From Amphiura filiformis (Eukaryota > Echinodermata > Ophiuroidea > Amphilepidida > Amphiuridae), in NCBI RefSeq assembly GCF_039555335.1, contig NC_092628.1, positions 70,275,706-70,339,705 on the forward strand: a DNA stretch of 64,000 nt. The letters run 5' to 3'. Under the pieces are notes generated by a model. That model had not been told where the DNA came from, made no database searches, and saw only the letters and a list, made by a program, of their open reading frames with translations. Made by a program: the position numbers and the translations under genes. Positions 1 to 41,575 of this stretch are shown one piece after another. The stretch's first letter is position 1; each line of letters starts with the position of its first letter.

Positions 1-1600
1 ACAACCGACCAGTACGCTTCCCGAAATGAAAGACCGAGATAAGCTTACCTGTAAGCTTACAATTTTACAAAACAATGCAGACATATGCAGTGTCGCACTT
101 TACTGTGCATACATTGTACTGTAGGTATGTCATGTGAAAGTAACTGATTAACTAGTGATTTTGGTGTCTACAATCATCGAGACTGCACTGAAGGTGCCAA
201 ACATGCAAAAATAAAAATAGCAGAGGAAAAAGTGCGAACACTGACACAACATTGGTGAGTCTCTTGACTCAGTTAAGTGAGTCAGTTGACTCATCTGGAT
301 GAGCCGCTGGTTTGTCCATGATTTGACACGCTTTAACATTTCATTGAGTCAACTGACTCAATACTAATGAGTCGAGTGACTCTGTAATGATGAGTTAAAC
401 GAGTCAATTGACTCTCTTCAAATAAATCAATTGACGCATTATAGTGAGTCACTTGACGTGAGTCAGTTGACTCAGTAATTAGTAAATTGACTCAATTGAA
501 GCAAGTCACTTGAATCATTTAAGGGGGTACTACACCCCTCGACAAATTTGTGTCTATTTTTGCATTTTTCTCAAAAACTACCTGGTGACGTTACATTTTT
601 TCTCTCCTCTTTCTGATTTAACTTATTATGATTGCATATTCAAATATGAAATTTGTCGTCTACACAGAAAAAAACAGAGTCACTTGAATCATTTTGAGAC
701 ATTTTTTTGTGATCAGCAATCTGCCTCTTTTTTTGAGTAACTGGACACAGTAAATAGATGGTAATGAGTCAAAGATATGGTGACTCACTTCATAATAAGT
801 AAATGGACTCAATTCATCATAAAAATATGATTCAAGGTCGCTTTTTGACTCATGTTCAATTCTAATGTTTCAAATTCGAAAATGAAAGCGAGGCTGATTT
901 TCTTTCATTTTCTGCTATTTTGTTTTGTGTCACTTTGGTCGATTGAGTGAGGTGATATTACAGACATCAAAATTATTATTTCTTTAGGAATTGTGTATGT
1001 AGCTTCTGTATTTGTATTCAGCTTTGTATTCAGTATGCAGTTTTAACAACCGACCAGTACGCTTCCCGAAATGAAAGACCGAGAGAAGCTTACCTGTAAG
1101 CTTACAATTTTACAAAACAATGCAGACATATGCAGTGTCGCACTTTACTGTGCATACATTGTACTGTAGGTATGTCATGTGAAAGTAACTGATTAACTAG
1201 TGATTTTGGTGTCTACAATCATCGAGACTGCACTGAAGGTGACCAAACATGCAAAAATAAAAATGGCAGAGGAAAAAGTGCGAACACTGACACAACATTG
1301 GCGAGTCTCTTGACTCAGTTAAGTGAGTCAGTTGACTCATCTGGATGAGCCGCTGGTTTGTCCATGATTTGACACGCTTTGACATTTCATTGAGTCAACT
1401 GACTCAATATTAATGAGTTAAACGAGTCAATTGACTCTCTTCAAATAAATCAATTGACGCATTATAGTGAGTCACTTGACGTGAGTCACTTGACGTGAGT
1501 CAGTTGACTCAGTAATTAGTAAATTGACTCAATTGAAGCAAGTCACTTGAATCATTTAAGGGTACTACACCCTCGACAAATTTAGTGTCTATTTTTGCAT
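1..1600. repeat. ~1,045-bp direct duplication
   Basis: The block starting at base 1 recurs from 1046 with near identity for about 550 bases. The second copy lacks about 24 bases around its third and fourth palindromes and has an extra GTGAGTCACTTGAC word near 1483-1496. The duplicated unit runs off the left edge of the window, so the true copy number is unknown. Confidence 0.9.
519..585. mobile_element. Partial left end of the same TTAA MITE
   Basis: TTAA at 519-522 is followed by AAGGGGGTACTACACCCCT and about 45 further bases matching the left end of the 1556-1919 element. The match then stops near the word CTCAAAAACTA. No right end was found in this copy, so it looks truncated or replaced. 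Confidence 0.7.
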
Positions 1601-1919
1601 TTTCTCAAAAACTAATAATACTTGGTAACAAAAGTTACGTATAATATAGGGGCAAGGAATCCAATTACTACACTGGAATTTCAGTGACCCAAGACAAGCG
1701 GTTTGTTATTTATGATAAGAAATAAGGTACCGCAAGAATGTACCTCATTTCCTATCATATATACTGAACCGCTTGTCTTGAGTCACTGACATTTCAGCGT
1801 AGTAATTGAATCCCTTGCCCCAATAATATACATAACTTTTGTTATCAGTGTGTTATTATTTTTTGAGAAAAATGCAAAAATAGCCACACATTTACCACAG
1901 GGGTGTAGTACCCCCTTAA
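1556..1919. mobile_element. TTAA-flanked fold-back MITE (piggyBac-like)
   Basis: Both ends lie on TTAA (1556-1559 and 1916-1919). The termini read AAGGG(GG)TACTACACCC in inverted orientation, and the two arms (about 1557-1735 and 1740-1918) are complementary over nearly their whole length. No coding capacity is seen. TTAA target duplication is typical of piggyBac-family elements, so a non-autonomous derivative is inferred. It sits near the centre of the larger palindrome-rich fold-back. Confidence 0.8.
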
Positions 1920-2059
1920 CGCATTACTGATGAGTCACTTGACTCAGTCATTAAGGTGATGAGTCAATTGACTCAATAAAATGTCAAAGCGTGTCAAATC
2001 ATAGACCCTGGAAATAGAATGGACAAACCAAAGACTCATCCAAATGAGTCAACTGACTC

Positions 2060-3219
2060 AGTAATATTTTTCTGTGTAGTTCCATATGGGATCACACAAA
2101 ATTAAACATTTGTGTGCGAGTGCGACATTTGCTCTAATTTTCATAAAACGGTGTTCTAGCATTTTTTGAACTAGTCTTCGGGTATCGGGGCGCACAAAAA
2201 CATGAAATCTAAATTATGCAGGTGTACCAGGTATATATGCGTCCCGGGATATGCGTCTGCCTTGTAGGGGAAATATATTTTGCAATTTTAGGACTTTAGG
2301 TATAGCGATGACCTCTAAGAATAGATGGTATTTTGATTATTAATTTTGCTAGATATGTATCGACGACTTCAAATTTTGAAACCACCCCCTGAGATTTTAT
2401 AAAATTCCAACCAGGTATATCACCTCATTCATATTACAATGTACTATGGGATATGTCGATTTTCAATGGTGAGTACAATGCGGATCCGAAAATAAAAATG
2501 TTAACCCTCTTCTCCATGTGTACAAGATATGTGTCCATTTTCACACGGTATCCCGCGCTTCTCTTTCTCAGTTCCTCTCTACCATTTGCCCGTGATGTTT
2601 AAAACGTTTTCTAGTTTAAAGAATGAGGAGTAACGCCCAGAAACACGACCCGTATATAATGGGTATGCTGATTATATAAATAATGACCACCAATTGTTAT
2701 ATTTTATTTTGTAATATTTTGTCTATAAATTTACATGCATTTAATGGAATTGTAGTCTCCCGTCTAGCGCGAACGGATCGGGTTATGTCACTTGCAGATG
2801 GGTAATTCTCAGCCAGGATTTCGCCCTTATTCAGCTTACTGAATCATTGATTATTAAATGTGGAAAAACCATCAAGACTTTCGCAGTGAGGGCAAAGAAC
2901 GTTATACATGGCTTAACATAACGGAAAACGACCCAGTTTCTCATTAATTTAAATGGGGAGATAGATAATATTAAAACATCCTTGGGATTTAGCTCGAGCT
3001 AAAATACCAATTTAAGTCAATTTAATTTAGGGTTACTTTTTATATCATTTATACTTCGTTAAACTCGACTGGGTTCTCTGTTTTAGTCAGAGTAGACATA
3101 AATTGATTTTATGCTTACCTGTAAAATATTAATTTAGAAAGAATATTAATTTCAATAACATTTTTTACAGCATTTATTTCTTCTGTGTCATTAAATTAAG
3201 TACCTGGGTAATTGTCTGC
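2060..3219. other. Gene-free sequence
   Basis: No gene, long repeat or RNA gene was seen. The sequence is A+T-rich and apparently unique within the window. Confidence 0.6.
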
Positions 3220-3474
3220 TTAAGGTGGTATTTGAGGCATTGTGGAAGTGCTTTAAGCATGTTTTGAACAAATTAATTGAGTAGGGCCAAGCACACTTAT
3301 CAATATGCCTTTTGTTTGAAGCAAATCGGACATACGGTTTTTCAAATATATCAATTTGCCGATTTGCTTCAAACAAAAGGCATATTGATAAGGGTACCTT
3401 GCCCTACCCAATTAATCTATTGCATGCTCGGAGCATTTCCTAACTTCTAGAAATAACCTCATATACCACCTTAA
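3220..3474. mobile_element. 255-bp TTAA-flanked fold-back MITE
   Basis: TTAA lies at both ends (3220-3223 and 3471-3474). The inverted termini read AAGGTGGTAT. The arms pair through the element and include the exact inverted word TTTGAAGCAAATCGG (about 3315 and 3360). It is not the same family as the 1556-1919 element. A non-autonomous piggyBac-like element is inferred from the TTAA sites. Confidence 0.85.
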
Positions 3475-6237
3475 AGACTTGCGTGCATCATGACACACCC
3501 CAGTGACCCTTAATGTAAAAATCTCACAAGGTGTCCTGCATGCGGACAAACCGTTGACCCTTGCGTTGAAGCTATAATTATAATTAGTAAAGATTGGTTG
3601 TAAATGAAAGATAATTATAAGAAGATACGATTGTTAAATCAGTGTCAATGTCCATGCAGAGCATCTGAAAAATCTGAAATTTGGCCGTTTGACTCACAAA
3701 ATTCGGTCCACCATGTACACTCCTCGGTCGGAAATGCAGGAGGCGCGCATACAAGTCCAAATGGAGTTACCGTAAATGCAGGCGGCGCGCATGTGTCCAA
3801 ATTACTTGTCAGTTTGCATATAGGATGTGAGAACCAAACAGTTCATATCTTGTCAAGAAAACAATGAAACCAGAAGCAGAAATCAACGGAGATTCGGACA
3901 ATGTTGACTATGCATCTACACGTGAATATCGCAATATAATAAAGCCAGACATGAACAGATCTACCTCTCCCTGAAGATGATGAAAAACAAATGCATTTCA
4001 CTACTCAGATACTAATTAATATATATAAAAAAGCTAACACTTAAATCTGTCTGACACAATCCGTACTATGATTATGTAAAGAATTGAAATGAATTTGGAC
4101 ATATAGTAAAATGTAGGACCTACCTGATTCTAACGAGTAAAGGCTTGAGAGCTTACGTTTACGGGATCAAATTATTACAGAGCAAGGATTTGCTGCAGTG
4201 CTCCATCTGGTGAAATGAGTTCGGAGATATTCTTCGACGAAAGGGATTTCCGAGGCCAGGTTTAGGGTCGACAGAACATCATGGCTGATAAACATTGTTC
4301 AAGATAATGCTATTTTTCTTCATATTTCTTGAAATCAAATTTTTGAATGTACAGCTTGACAGCTCTCAATGATGATAGAATCGGTCATAGGTGGCGCAGA
4401 GTATCATCCGAGTCAATGTGATGTATATCGTGCAGTACCATCTCTTGAGATGTCAATTTTATGTACTTTTTTGTTTTGCTTGCTAATTGTTTGCTTCCTC
4501 TGCTTCCTTTCCTTGTCTTGAAAGAACTTTACCTTCACCTTGCTCAAGTAACACGCAAGATATATGAGCAGAGTTAAAACACATATAGGGATAGTTGATA
4601 GTTGGTTATACCAATATGAGAAAGGTTTTTAACACAAGTTTTTAACACACTGGTTATACCAGTTTTACTTAAAATCAGCTCGTAATCGGCGGGCCTTATA
4701 ACATCGCGGATTAATATCAAATTATTTTATTTTGAGAATTGTCTTGTGACATCTCCCCAGAAGCATTAAGAATTATTAATTCAAGTCCTATAATACTTTG
4801 TCTACTTTCATGTCAACTAATAGCACCCTTAACGTGGGTTTTCTTTTCGGCGTAGTGATAAAAGTCTAACATTTCCCGCCTATTACGAGCTAATTAAACT
4901 ATAGCAAACCTAGAAAAAGAAAGCTAAATGAAATTGTCATCAATGTTGATTTGTATAAACTTCACAGTGGGATTAAGCTGCACGCTTTGATTTCCCATTT
5001 TTAATTAATGAAAAAATGAATTGATAATTTGGAACCATTTAATTCAGATCAGTATCATAATCAGATGCCTCGTTAGGATCCATTAACATGATGAAAGTGT
5101 AGAACAGCAAATGTACACTCCAGATTTGCTGCTTCCCCAGATGCTTCATTGGTACTGTTGAGTGCCTATGTGAGTACACACATTGGAATCACATGTACAC
5201 ATGTACAGTTTACACACTGGTACTGGATTGGCACTGCTCTGGTACTCTAGGAGTAGCCACAAAGTAGCTGGGCAGCAGTGTACCTCTGGGGACGGTAGCA
5301 GTAGGAATCTGGTAGCTTCTGGTGTAGTGTATGTAGGATTTGTACATTGGACGCACAGTTAGGAATATACCCATTCCATGGGTTAGAATTTTCCTCGGCT
5401 CTATAGTGAGAATCATAATTTGTTTTAAATCATCAATTTAGTGGTCCGTAAACATGGTAAAAGCCGTCGACTGAAGAAATTGCACAATTCATAGTATTGT
5501 ATTTCTTTAAACCATAAAAATAAAAACACAAGGTTTGGAATAATCCATTTCTGTTTTATTGAAAATACAACGTTCGTTGCAAGAAAACCGGTTCTACAAA
5601 AGTCATCTTAAAAACATTAGAACAACACTTACACAATGTACAAAAGAGCATAATCCTACTACAACATGAATATTGATACACATGATACTCGTGCTACAAC
5701 AGCGCACTGCTGCAATTATAACAAAATTTGGAAAGATAAAAATGTTCAAAATCAATCATAATGTTTGTAATTAGAAACTTGTGTCTGTCAAAGACTCTTC
5801 CAGAGGAGGATCCAGGGACACGTCCCCTCCCTCCTCTTTTTCAGTGTTTAAGGGGGGGGGGGGATTAATGATTTTGTTGAAGATTTTGTTGACGATTTTG
5901 GCCCTCTTTTTTGAAAACCAATTTGACTCGGCACCCACACACCCCCACATACACCGAATGGCCAATAGAATCGCATTTGCTATACATGTATCAAATTGGG
6001 CGAGCGTTTGTGGTACTTCGCAAATTCTTTCTCTGTGAATAATACATGTACACATGACTTTCAAAGCAGTGTCACAATATATATGAGCATATCGAAAAGC
6101 AAAATAATATTTAGCTAACCAGTCTGTCAAAAATGATCACCATATAGGCTACGTCAACGTAAAGCCAAAACGGAATATCGAAATTACATGTAGATTTAGA
6201 AGTTGTGAAAACCTCTGCAGTACAGCCTTTTATTTAA
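3475..6237. other. Gene-free sequence with a small duplication
   Basis: No supported gene. At about 3738-3800 the word AATGCAGG(A/C)GGCGCGCAT occurs twice, 36 bp apart, inside an open frame that is probably chance. An 11-12 base G run lies near 5852. Confidence 0.6.
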
Positions 6238-6621
6238 TTCGCCGTAGCAAAAGTGATGTTACTGGATTAATTACCATAGCAATAAGTGAAAACTATTTTT
6301 GAATGTATTGCCCTGCACTATAAGTAGGCTGCACTCATCACCTGTCATGCGCGTGTATGTGTGCAATCATAGCTTGAATACAACACCGCTCTTTTCAAAG
6401 ACACTAATCGTACAGTTGCGAGTGAAACGTATACATGGACTCAGCAAAATGTGAAATTTCTATAGAATTATGATCCAATTAAGTCTTTATGCATATTCTT
6501 TGATAATCTATGGTGCGATGCAGATGTAGAGCGCACGTCTAGTGCAGGGCAACACATTCAACAATACTTTTGACCCATCGCTATGGACATTAATCCTGTT
6601 ACATCACTACCTCTACGAGAA
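6238..6621. mobile_element. MITE, TTCGCCGTAG family, copy A (diverged)
   Basis: The left terminus is TTCGCCGTAGCAAAAGTGATG and the right terminus is a diverged inverse ending CTCTACGAGAA. Subterminal TTAATTACCATAGCAATAAG pairs with CATCGCTATGGACATTAAT. It is related to the elements at 40446-40742 and 40757-40965. No coding capacity. Confidence 0.75.
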
Positions 6622-7062
6622 TCGTGGCTAGCACGAGTATAATGCGATTTGTATGCCAAAGAAACTAACGTAACTACATTTGATTAAATTTTAGTACTAC
6701 ATGTGCCGTAAGTTATCTCACAATATTTGGGAGCATCACTTTCATGATTTGGGAAAAGAAAGTACTGGAATTAGTACTTATATAAAAGCATGGCATGATT
6801 TGCACCACATGGGTTTGATATGTAGACAAAGTACCTGCTTTCTTGGTTGTAAAGACTAAAACAATAATAACATTTATGAACTTGTTTTTCAACCATTTAA
6901 AAGTGAATTTTGCAATCGTAAATCAAGCTTCTGTGTTTTTTAAACATATTAAATAATCATGTCCATTTCTCTGATGAATCAATACGGGTTTAAAGCTATA
7001 ACGGCAGTACAAGCCAAAAATGGTGGCCTGGAACTCATGCGATATACAGTACACATTCGTAA

Positions 7063-7291
7063 GTTACAACAAAAAGTTAAACAGGTCACATATTTTACAG
7101 TTAGAGTTCACTAACCTTTCGATAAATTATATCATCCTCAGTGCGTTACACATCTGTACTCTTCAACAGTATAATAAAACAATGCTGTTGAAAAGTACAG
7201 ACGTGTAACACGCTGACGATGATATAATTTATCGAAAGGTTTGTGAACTCTAACTGTAAAATCTGTGACCTGTTTAACTTTTTGTTGTAAC
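7063..7291. mobile_element. 229-bp fold-back element
   Basis: The two arms (7063 to about 7170, and about 7184 to 7291) are near-perfect reverse complements, beginning GTTACAACAAAAAGTTAAAC, around a loop of about 13 bases. The target-site duplication is not clear. Best described as a MITE of unknown superfamily. Confidence 0.85.
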
Positions 7292-7739
7292 TGTTTTTTC
7301 CACACCAGTTTATGCATGTAGCTTGAAGTATGGTAAGGAAATTTGAAAGTTACTTGGTCCTAAGTATAATCCTGCCACAGTATTGAACAGGTAAGCAAAT
7401 GTTATTATCAATTACAAAAATAATTATATTATTGCCTATATTACACGTAGAAACTACAAACAATGATGTAGTTTAAGAAATTGGTAATAGAGGTATTCAA
7501 GTATACAAAAACGTCAACGCCAAGTCTCCATAATCTTCTCTATATTCCCAACAACAAGTTCTAGTGAAGTTGCTCATACTACTGCTTAGAAGTAAATTGT
7601 TTGCCGGAAGAACTTGACGGTCTAAATCTGGCGCTCGAATTTGAGGGCAGTAGGGGTAGTAAGTGGAAACAATAACGTTAATAGTTTATGGAGTATTGTT
7701 AGATCGCAATTATCAGTTTCTTCCATGCTTCAAGTTGAT

Positions 7740-7885
7740 AATTGCTATCTATTGAAGATATCAAATATCAATACATTTGTCATCTTCAGTAGATAGCAAT
7801 TATCAACACAGTTGTGATCTTCAGTAGGTAGCAATTATCAATACCATTTGTTATCTTCAGTAGCTGCTAAGATGGCAATCACTAA
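7740..7885. repeat. Short ~36-bp tandem repeat with one inverted unit
   Basis: The core ATCTTCAGTAG(A/G)TAGCAATTATCAA occurs twice in direct orientation (from about 7779 and 7814), with a partial third copy from 7850. It is preceded by an inverted copy (TTGATAATTGCTATCT at about 7735-7750). Confidence 0.8.
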
Positions 7886-7936
7886 TTACTGTTCTGACCC
7901 GAGATCGGGTATATCCTGCATGGAATCTAAATACAT

Positions 7937-8444
7937 CACATAAAGTAATTGCTCCTTTCATTACAAGATAATAACTCAAAATCTATGCATCAAATATTCA
8001 AACTAAAATAGCAAAAAGAAATCCAGTTTTGTTCTGCAAATTTTGATGTCTCAATTGTCTTAATACTAATAGTCCAATACTAGTTGCTATGGTGAGTTGG
8101 TGACCCTTTTAATGAAATAGATGGAGATTCAAAAGTTGCATTTGTTGCTAGAGTGCTTCTGGTCGTCACTGTACTGGTCACCGCGGGTCTTCATTGACCA
8201 GTCATGTAGTGAATGTAATGGTACACAGATTTGCATAACCTTTTATTGCAACTTTTGAATCTCATACCGTATCTGTTTTCATTCAGGGAGTCACCATGGC
8301 TACAAATTATAAGCTATCCAGAAAGATGAGGTATCAAAATATGCAGAACTAAAATGGATTTCTTTTTGCTATTTCAGTTTTAAAATTTGATGCATAGATT
8401 TTGAGTTATTGTCTTGTAATAAATGGAGTAATTACTTTTTTGTG
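7937..8444. mobile_element. ~508-bp fold-back element
   Basis: The terminal arms begin CACA(T/A)AAAGTAATT and pair over about 200 bases each side, including the exact inverted word ATCTATGCATCAAA and ATAGCAAAAAGAAATCCA. The centre carries a smaller inverted pair around ACTGGTCACCGCGGG (near 8160-8205). No coding capacity is seen. Confidence 0.8.
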
Positions 8445-9037
8445 ATTTGCTTTTCATGAGTTATTCAATCATGCCAATCCATTGCGTATAGGTCAGGGCA
8501 CCACTGATTTGGTGTTAAGAGTACCTATGTTATTACTTTTGTGTTTCAGTCCCCAGAGATTAGTGTACAACAGTTTAAAACAGTACAACAGTTTAAAACA
8601 ATTCACACATCTTTTGCATATGTGTATTAGTTATTTTGTAAGATAACATGCTAATAATGAGAGTTCTACAAAATATGCAGTATTTATCATGTTTTGGTAA
8701 GAAAATCGGTACTATTTGGAAACAATAAGTACTGACATTCCTCTTTAAAGCTGAGGTTTTAGTCATACATGTACATAATGATGATTAAAAAAACAGAATA
8801 TATCACAATATTTCAACTGTATCCTTACTATAACCTTAACAATAATTATGTTACACTATATACACATTATTGCGACACTGTTCATGAAATGTTAAAACTT
8901 CAAAGTTCCACATTAATTGTTTTAGTTTTCAATTCAGTCAATTCATCATGTTCACCACAAGGTTAAGGGTAAATGTTCACTCGTAGGGGTCACTTGAAAA
9001 ACACCTCAATTATGCGGTTGGTTTCTATAGTTACTGC
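8445..9037. other. Mox 3' flank / possible 3' UTR
   Basis: This is the sequence immediately downstream of the Mox stop. It probably includes 3' UTR, but no AATAAA on the minus strand lies here. A small direct repeat (ACAGTTTAAAACA) lies at about 8570-8600. Confidence 0.4.
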
Positions 9038-38657
<29,620 letters not shown>

Positions 38658-38675
38658 GTAGGAGATTCCACCCTA

Positions 38676-39403
38676 CTCAGACGAGACGATATCTTCCTTT
38701 TCGTTCCACGACTACGAGTTCGTATTTTCACTAGCACACAAGGGAGCAAACTCCAGATGGCTGGTAAATAAGAAACTGGTCAAATTGAGAACCAATGCAT
38801 CCCTTGCGCTCCACAAATTATCCAAATCAAAACAAAGCAGCTGGCACGACTTTTCTCAAATTTTTACACAAAATTCACCAATTCTGGTAATGTTTCCCCG
38901 TTTTCCTTATTGTAACAACATTACATTTGTATAAGAAAATCATCTAGGAGAATTTAAGACGGTGCACATCCAGGCATAGACAGATTCAATACTTAGCTCC
39001 GAGGCGTGCTTTTTTCGGAGTAATTCATGTGCCTAACCTCTCTTATACGTTGCGCATGCGTGGGTCACTAAATTGCCTGGCGCTTGCGCACTTGGTCTGA
39101 TAAAGCATTCTGTGATGTAGACAAAACTTTGGTACTCATCATGGTACTCCAACAAAATATGTATCTGGACATTGGTTAACAAAATTTATGCAAATTGACT
39201 TTAGAAAAGTGGTGATAAAATATACCGGTACATCTAGTGAAATGGTCGATCGCCAAATCACTTCAGCAAATTTAGGTATAGGCCTATTATTCATCTCAGT
39301 CTTTCATTTGCATTGAGTGTTCAGAATACCCTGGTATATATTGTACATACAGTACATTTATACACACAAAATAAACCTGAAGAAAAATTTATATTCACAC
39401 GTA
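38676..39403 (-). other. Mox 5' flank (5' UTR and promoter expected here)
   Basis: This is the first 0.7 kb upstream of the in-frame stop that precedes the Mox ATG. It must contain 5' UTR unless that is spliced from further away. No convincing TATA box or initiator could be assigned. Confidence 0.4.
39049..39064. promoter_or_regulatory. NRF1-like site upstream of Mox
   Basis: TTGCGCATGCGTG matches the GCGCATGCGC-type NRF1 consensus. A related GCGCTTGCGCAC lies at about 39081-39092. They sit about 400-430 bp upstream of the start codon, in a locally GC-richer patch. A promoter role is inference. Confidence 0.35.
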
Positions 39404-39793
39404 AGGCCAAGTAAAAATAAAAACATGTTTCTCGTCCGGGTTTTTAAAAATTAGGAGAATGAGGGGCTTTTTATTTTTTATTTTTTATTGGAAAACGACG
39501 CTAAATACCTGTATTTGGCACCATGTTTCGGGTATTCGACATACAGATCGATATCTGAGAAAAAGGAGGAGGCCCTTTGTTTTGAGAGGTAGACAAGACC
39601 CCTCTAGTGATCACCCAACTCTTCTTAAATGATGTATTATGCATTTACAAAGCCGTAAAATAAGTTTCAACTTCTGAAACATCTTTTTCTACAAGTTATA
39701 ACTGAAAGTTTACAAAATAAAAAGAAATTTGAAAAATCTTCAAAAAATGAGGAGGGCGCGGACGATAAACATGTTGTTTTTTTTACTCGGCCT
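39404..39793. mobile_element. ~390-bp fold-back MITE upstream of Mox
   Basis: The inverted termini AGGCC(A/G)AGTAAAAA pair, followed by the paired word AACATGTTT(C/A)TCGTCCG and a paired GAGGGGC/GAGGGC. No coding content. The target-site duplication is ambiguous. Confidence 0.7.
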
Positions 39794-40445
39794 AATAATT
39801 ATAAACATGATCAATTACATAAATCAACATCAGGTATTGTTGCTTATTTTGGTTCTTATGACGTTCTTCACATTTATAGCAATGCGTTACCTTTGAGGCG
39901 CGTTGTTGTTGAGTAAATGCGTTGTTGGGTGCCAAAAGGTATTGCAAATCTCTAGATTTGGCAGAGAATTAAGACTGAATGAATCACACCACGAAATGGC
40001 CATCACGCCCTCCATGGAATTCTCATAAGAATCTAGAGGAGCTTCTAATAGTGGTGTAACACCCCATGCACCCAGTTTTTCATGCACCAGGTGCAACTAA
40101 AACGCTATAACGCTATAACTAAAGCCACCGAATGACTTTAGACAATCCTTTGCGTTCAAGTAGCGAAAGCATTTAGCTATTCATGATTTGACCTACCATC
40201 TTACCCGATAGTAGTTGGCCGATCATACTTTAAAGGTAGGGGGTTTTGCAAATTAAAAATATAAAGGTGGGGTCATCCGATTTTATTTGTTCATGACTTT
40301 CTACCATGGAATATGGAAGCCGATCACCAAGACAATCTGATTCCAAGTTTCGAGTTAAATTGCCTCAGCGTTCAGCGATTTGGATATTGACAGCGACTAA
40401 GGTAAGCACGTGTACGTGTTTTGATAAGACCAAAACAGTACATTA

Positions 40446-40742
40446 TTCGCCGTAGAAGTGACGTAATAATCGGATTAACTACCATTGCAATAGATGAATA
40501 CAATTTTTGACTATATCGCCATGCACTGCAACGTTCACGCGGTACCTATGCATTGAACCATATCATGCTGATCACTCGCACCTGTAAGATTAGTATCTTT
40601 GAAAAGAACGGTATTGTATTCAATCTATGGTTGCAGACATACACGGGTGATGAGTGCAACCTGCTTGTAGTGGAGGGCGATATAGTGTATTCATCGCTTG
40701 CTATGGTAGTTAATCCGATTATTACGTCACTTCTACGGCGAA
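40446..40742. mobile_element. MITE, TTCGCCGTAG family, copy B
   Basis: The inverted termini TTCGCCGTAGAAGTGACGTA are perfect, and the arms extend through AATCGGATTAACTACCAT to paired GATGAATAC. A TA dinucleotide flanks both ends, suggesting Tc1/mariner. 297 bp, no coding content. Confidence 0.88.
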
Positions 40743-40756
40743 TAGCCCTACTACAA

Positions 40757-40965
40757 TTCACCGTAGAAGTGGTGATGTAACCAGATTAATTTACCAAAGC
40801 GATAAGTGAAAACAATATTTGAATGTATTACCACGCACTGGACGTATGCTGTAACTCTGCATCGCACCACTTATTATCAAATAATAGGCATAAAGACGTG
40901 GATCGTAAATCTATGAAAATTTCACATTATGCAGAGACCATGTACTTTTCACTCGCACCTGTACT
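40757..40965. mobile_element. MITE, TTCGCCGTAG family, partial copy C
   Basis: The left terminus TTCACCGTAGAAGTGGTGAT and the following AGATTAATTTACCAAAGCGATAAG match copies A and B. No matching right terminus was found. It abuts copy B with a 14-base gap. Confidence 0.75.
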
Positions 40966-40989
40966 ACACTGTGATTCAGTATCAGCCTT

Positions 40990-41575
40990 TGCTCGAAGCT
41001 CATGGCAAAAGGAGTATCCGGTAAGCTGCTCACCTGGATTAGGAGCTACCTGATAGATCGTTCCATCAAATCTGGCCAGTCATCAAGTACTTCCTCCTCC
41101 ATCAATGCATCAGTTCCACAGGGTCAATATTGGGCCCACTTTTATTCTCTGTCTTCATTGCTGACCTGGGTGATGAGTGTGAGAACCAGCTATACCTCTA
41201 CGCAGATGATTCCACCTTGTTTTGCGATATTACATCTAGAGACAACCCTGAAGCCGTTACTGTTAGCCTAAACAGAGACCTGGAGAAAATGAGGATCTGG
41301 GCAGACAGATGGAAGGTTACCTTCGAGCCATCAAAATGTAAGGCAATGGCAATATCAAGAAAAAGGAATCCAACCAAGCTAGATCTTCTGTTTGGCTGAG
41401 AAGGAGGAGCTGGAGATCCTGGGAGTCACAGTTGACAGCAAGCTGACCTGGACAAAGCACATCTCCAACATCTCATCCAGAGCAGGACAGAAGTTGGCGC
41501 TCTGAGGAGAACTTGTGTGAGAGGCAGAGCAACCGTTTACAAGGCCCAAGTTCGCAGTGTGATGGAATATACGTC
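40990..41575 (+). pseudogene. Non-LTR retrotransposon reverse transcriptase fragment (broken)
   Basis: Two overlapping frames carry consecutive reverse-transcriptase blocks. The first has WIRSYLIDRS and a SVPQG motif (41002-41130). The second, from 41130, has GPLLFSVFIADLGDE, the catalytic YADD, and RWKVTFEPSKCK. Further on, in other frames, LEILGVTVDSKLTWTKHI appears. This order matches Jockey/CR1-type LINE enzymes. At least two frameshifts and a stop after 41397 break the gene, and the endonuclease and N-terminal half are missing, so it is a 5'-truncated dead copy, as is usual for LINE insertions. Its 3' side leads directly into a tail that is duplicated with the adjacent pyrimidine satellite. 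Confidence 0.85.

Larger units (their letters stand above)
257..2059. repeat. Clustered GAGTC-N4-GACTC palindromes
   Basis: Fourteen exact 14-bp copies of GAGTC-N4-GACTC start at 257, 279, 346, 369, 401, 460, 1303, 1325, 1392, 1424, 1497, 1932, 1961 and 2046, with further degenerate copies between. The centre varies (AGTT, AACT, AATT, ACTT, GAGT, TCTT). Many copies overlap the AP-1-like word TGAGTCA. The block 1320-1510 is repeated in inverted order at about 1930-2060, so the second copy is one arm of a fold-back structure. Confidence 0.9.

Noticed and set aside
3604..3867. 87-residue open frame with two GGAH repeats
   Set aside because: It reflects a short 36-bp DNA duplication, with no start context, splice support or known motif.
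5771..6130. Overlapping open frames on both strands (85 and 119 residues)
   Set aside because: They run through a poly-G/poly-C tract and mirror each other, with no recognisable domain.
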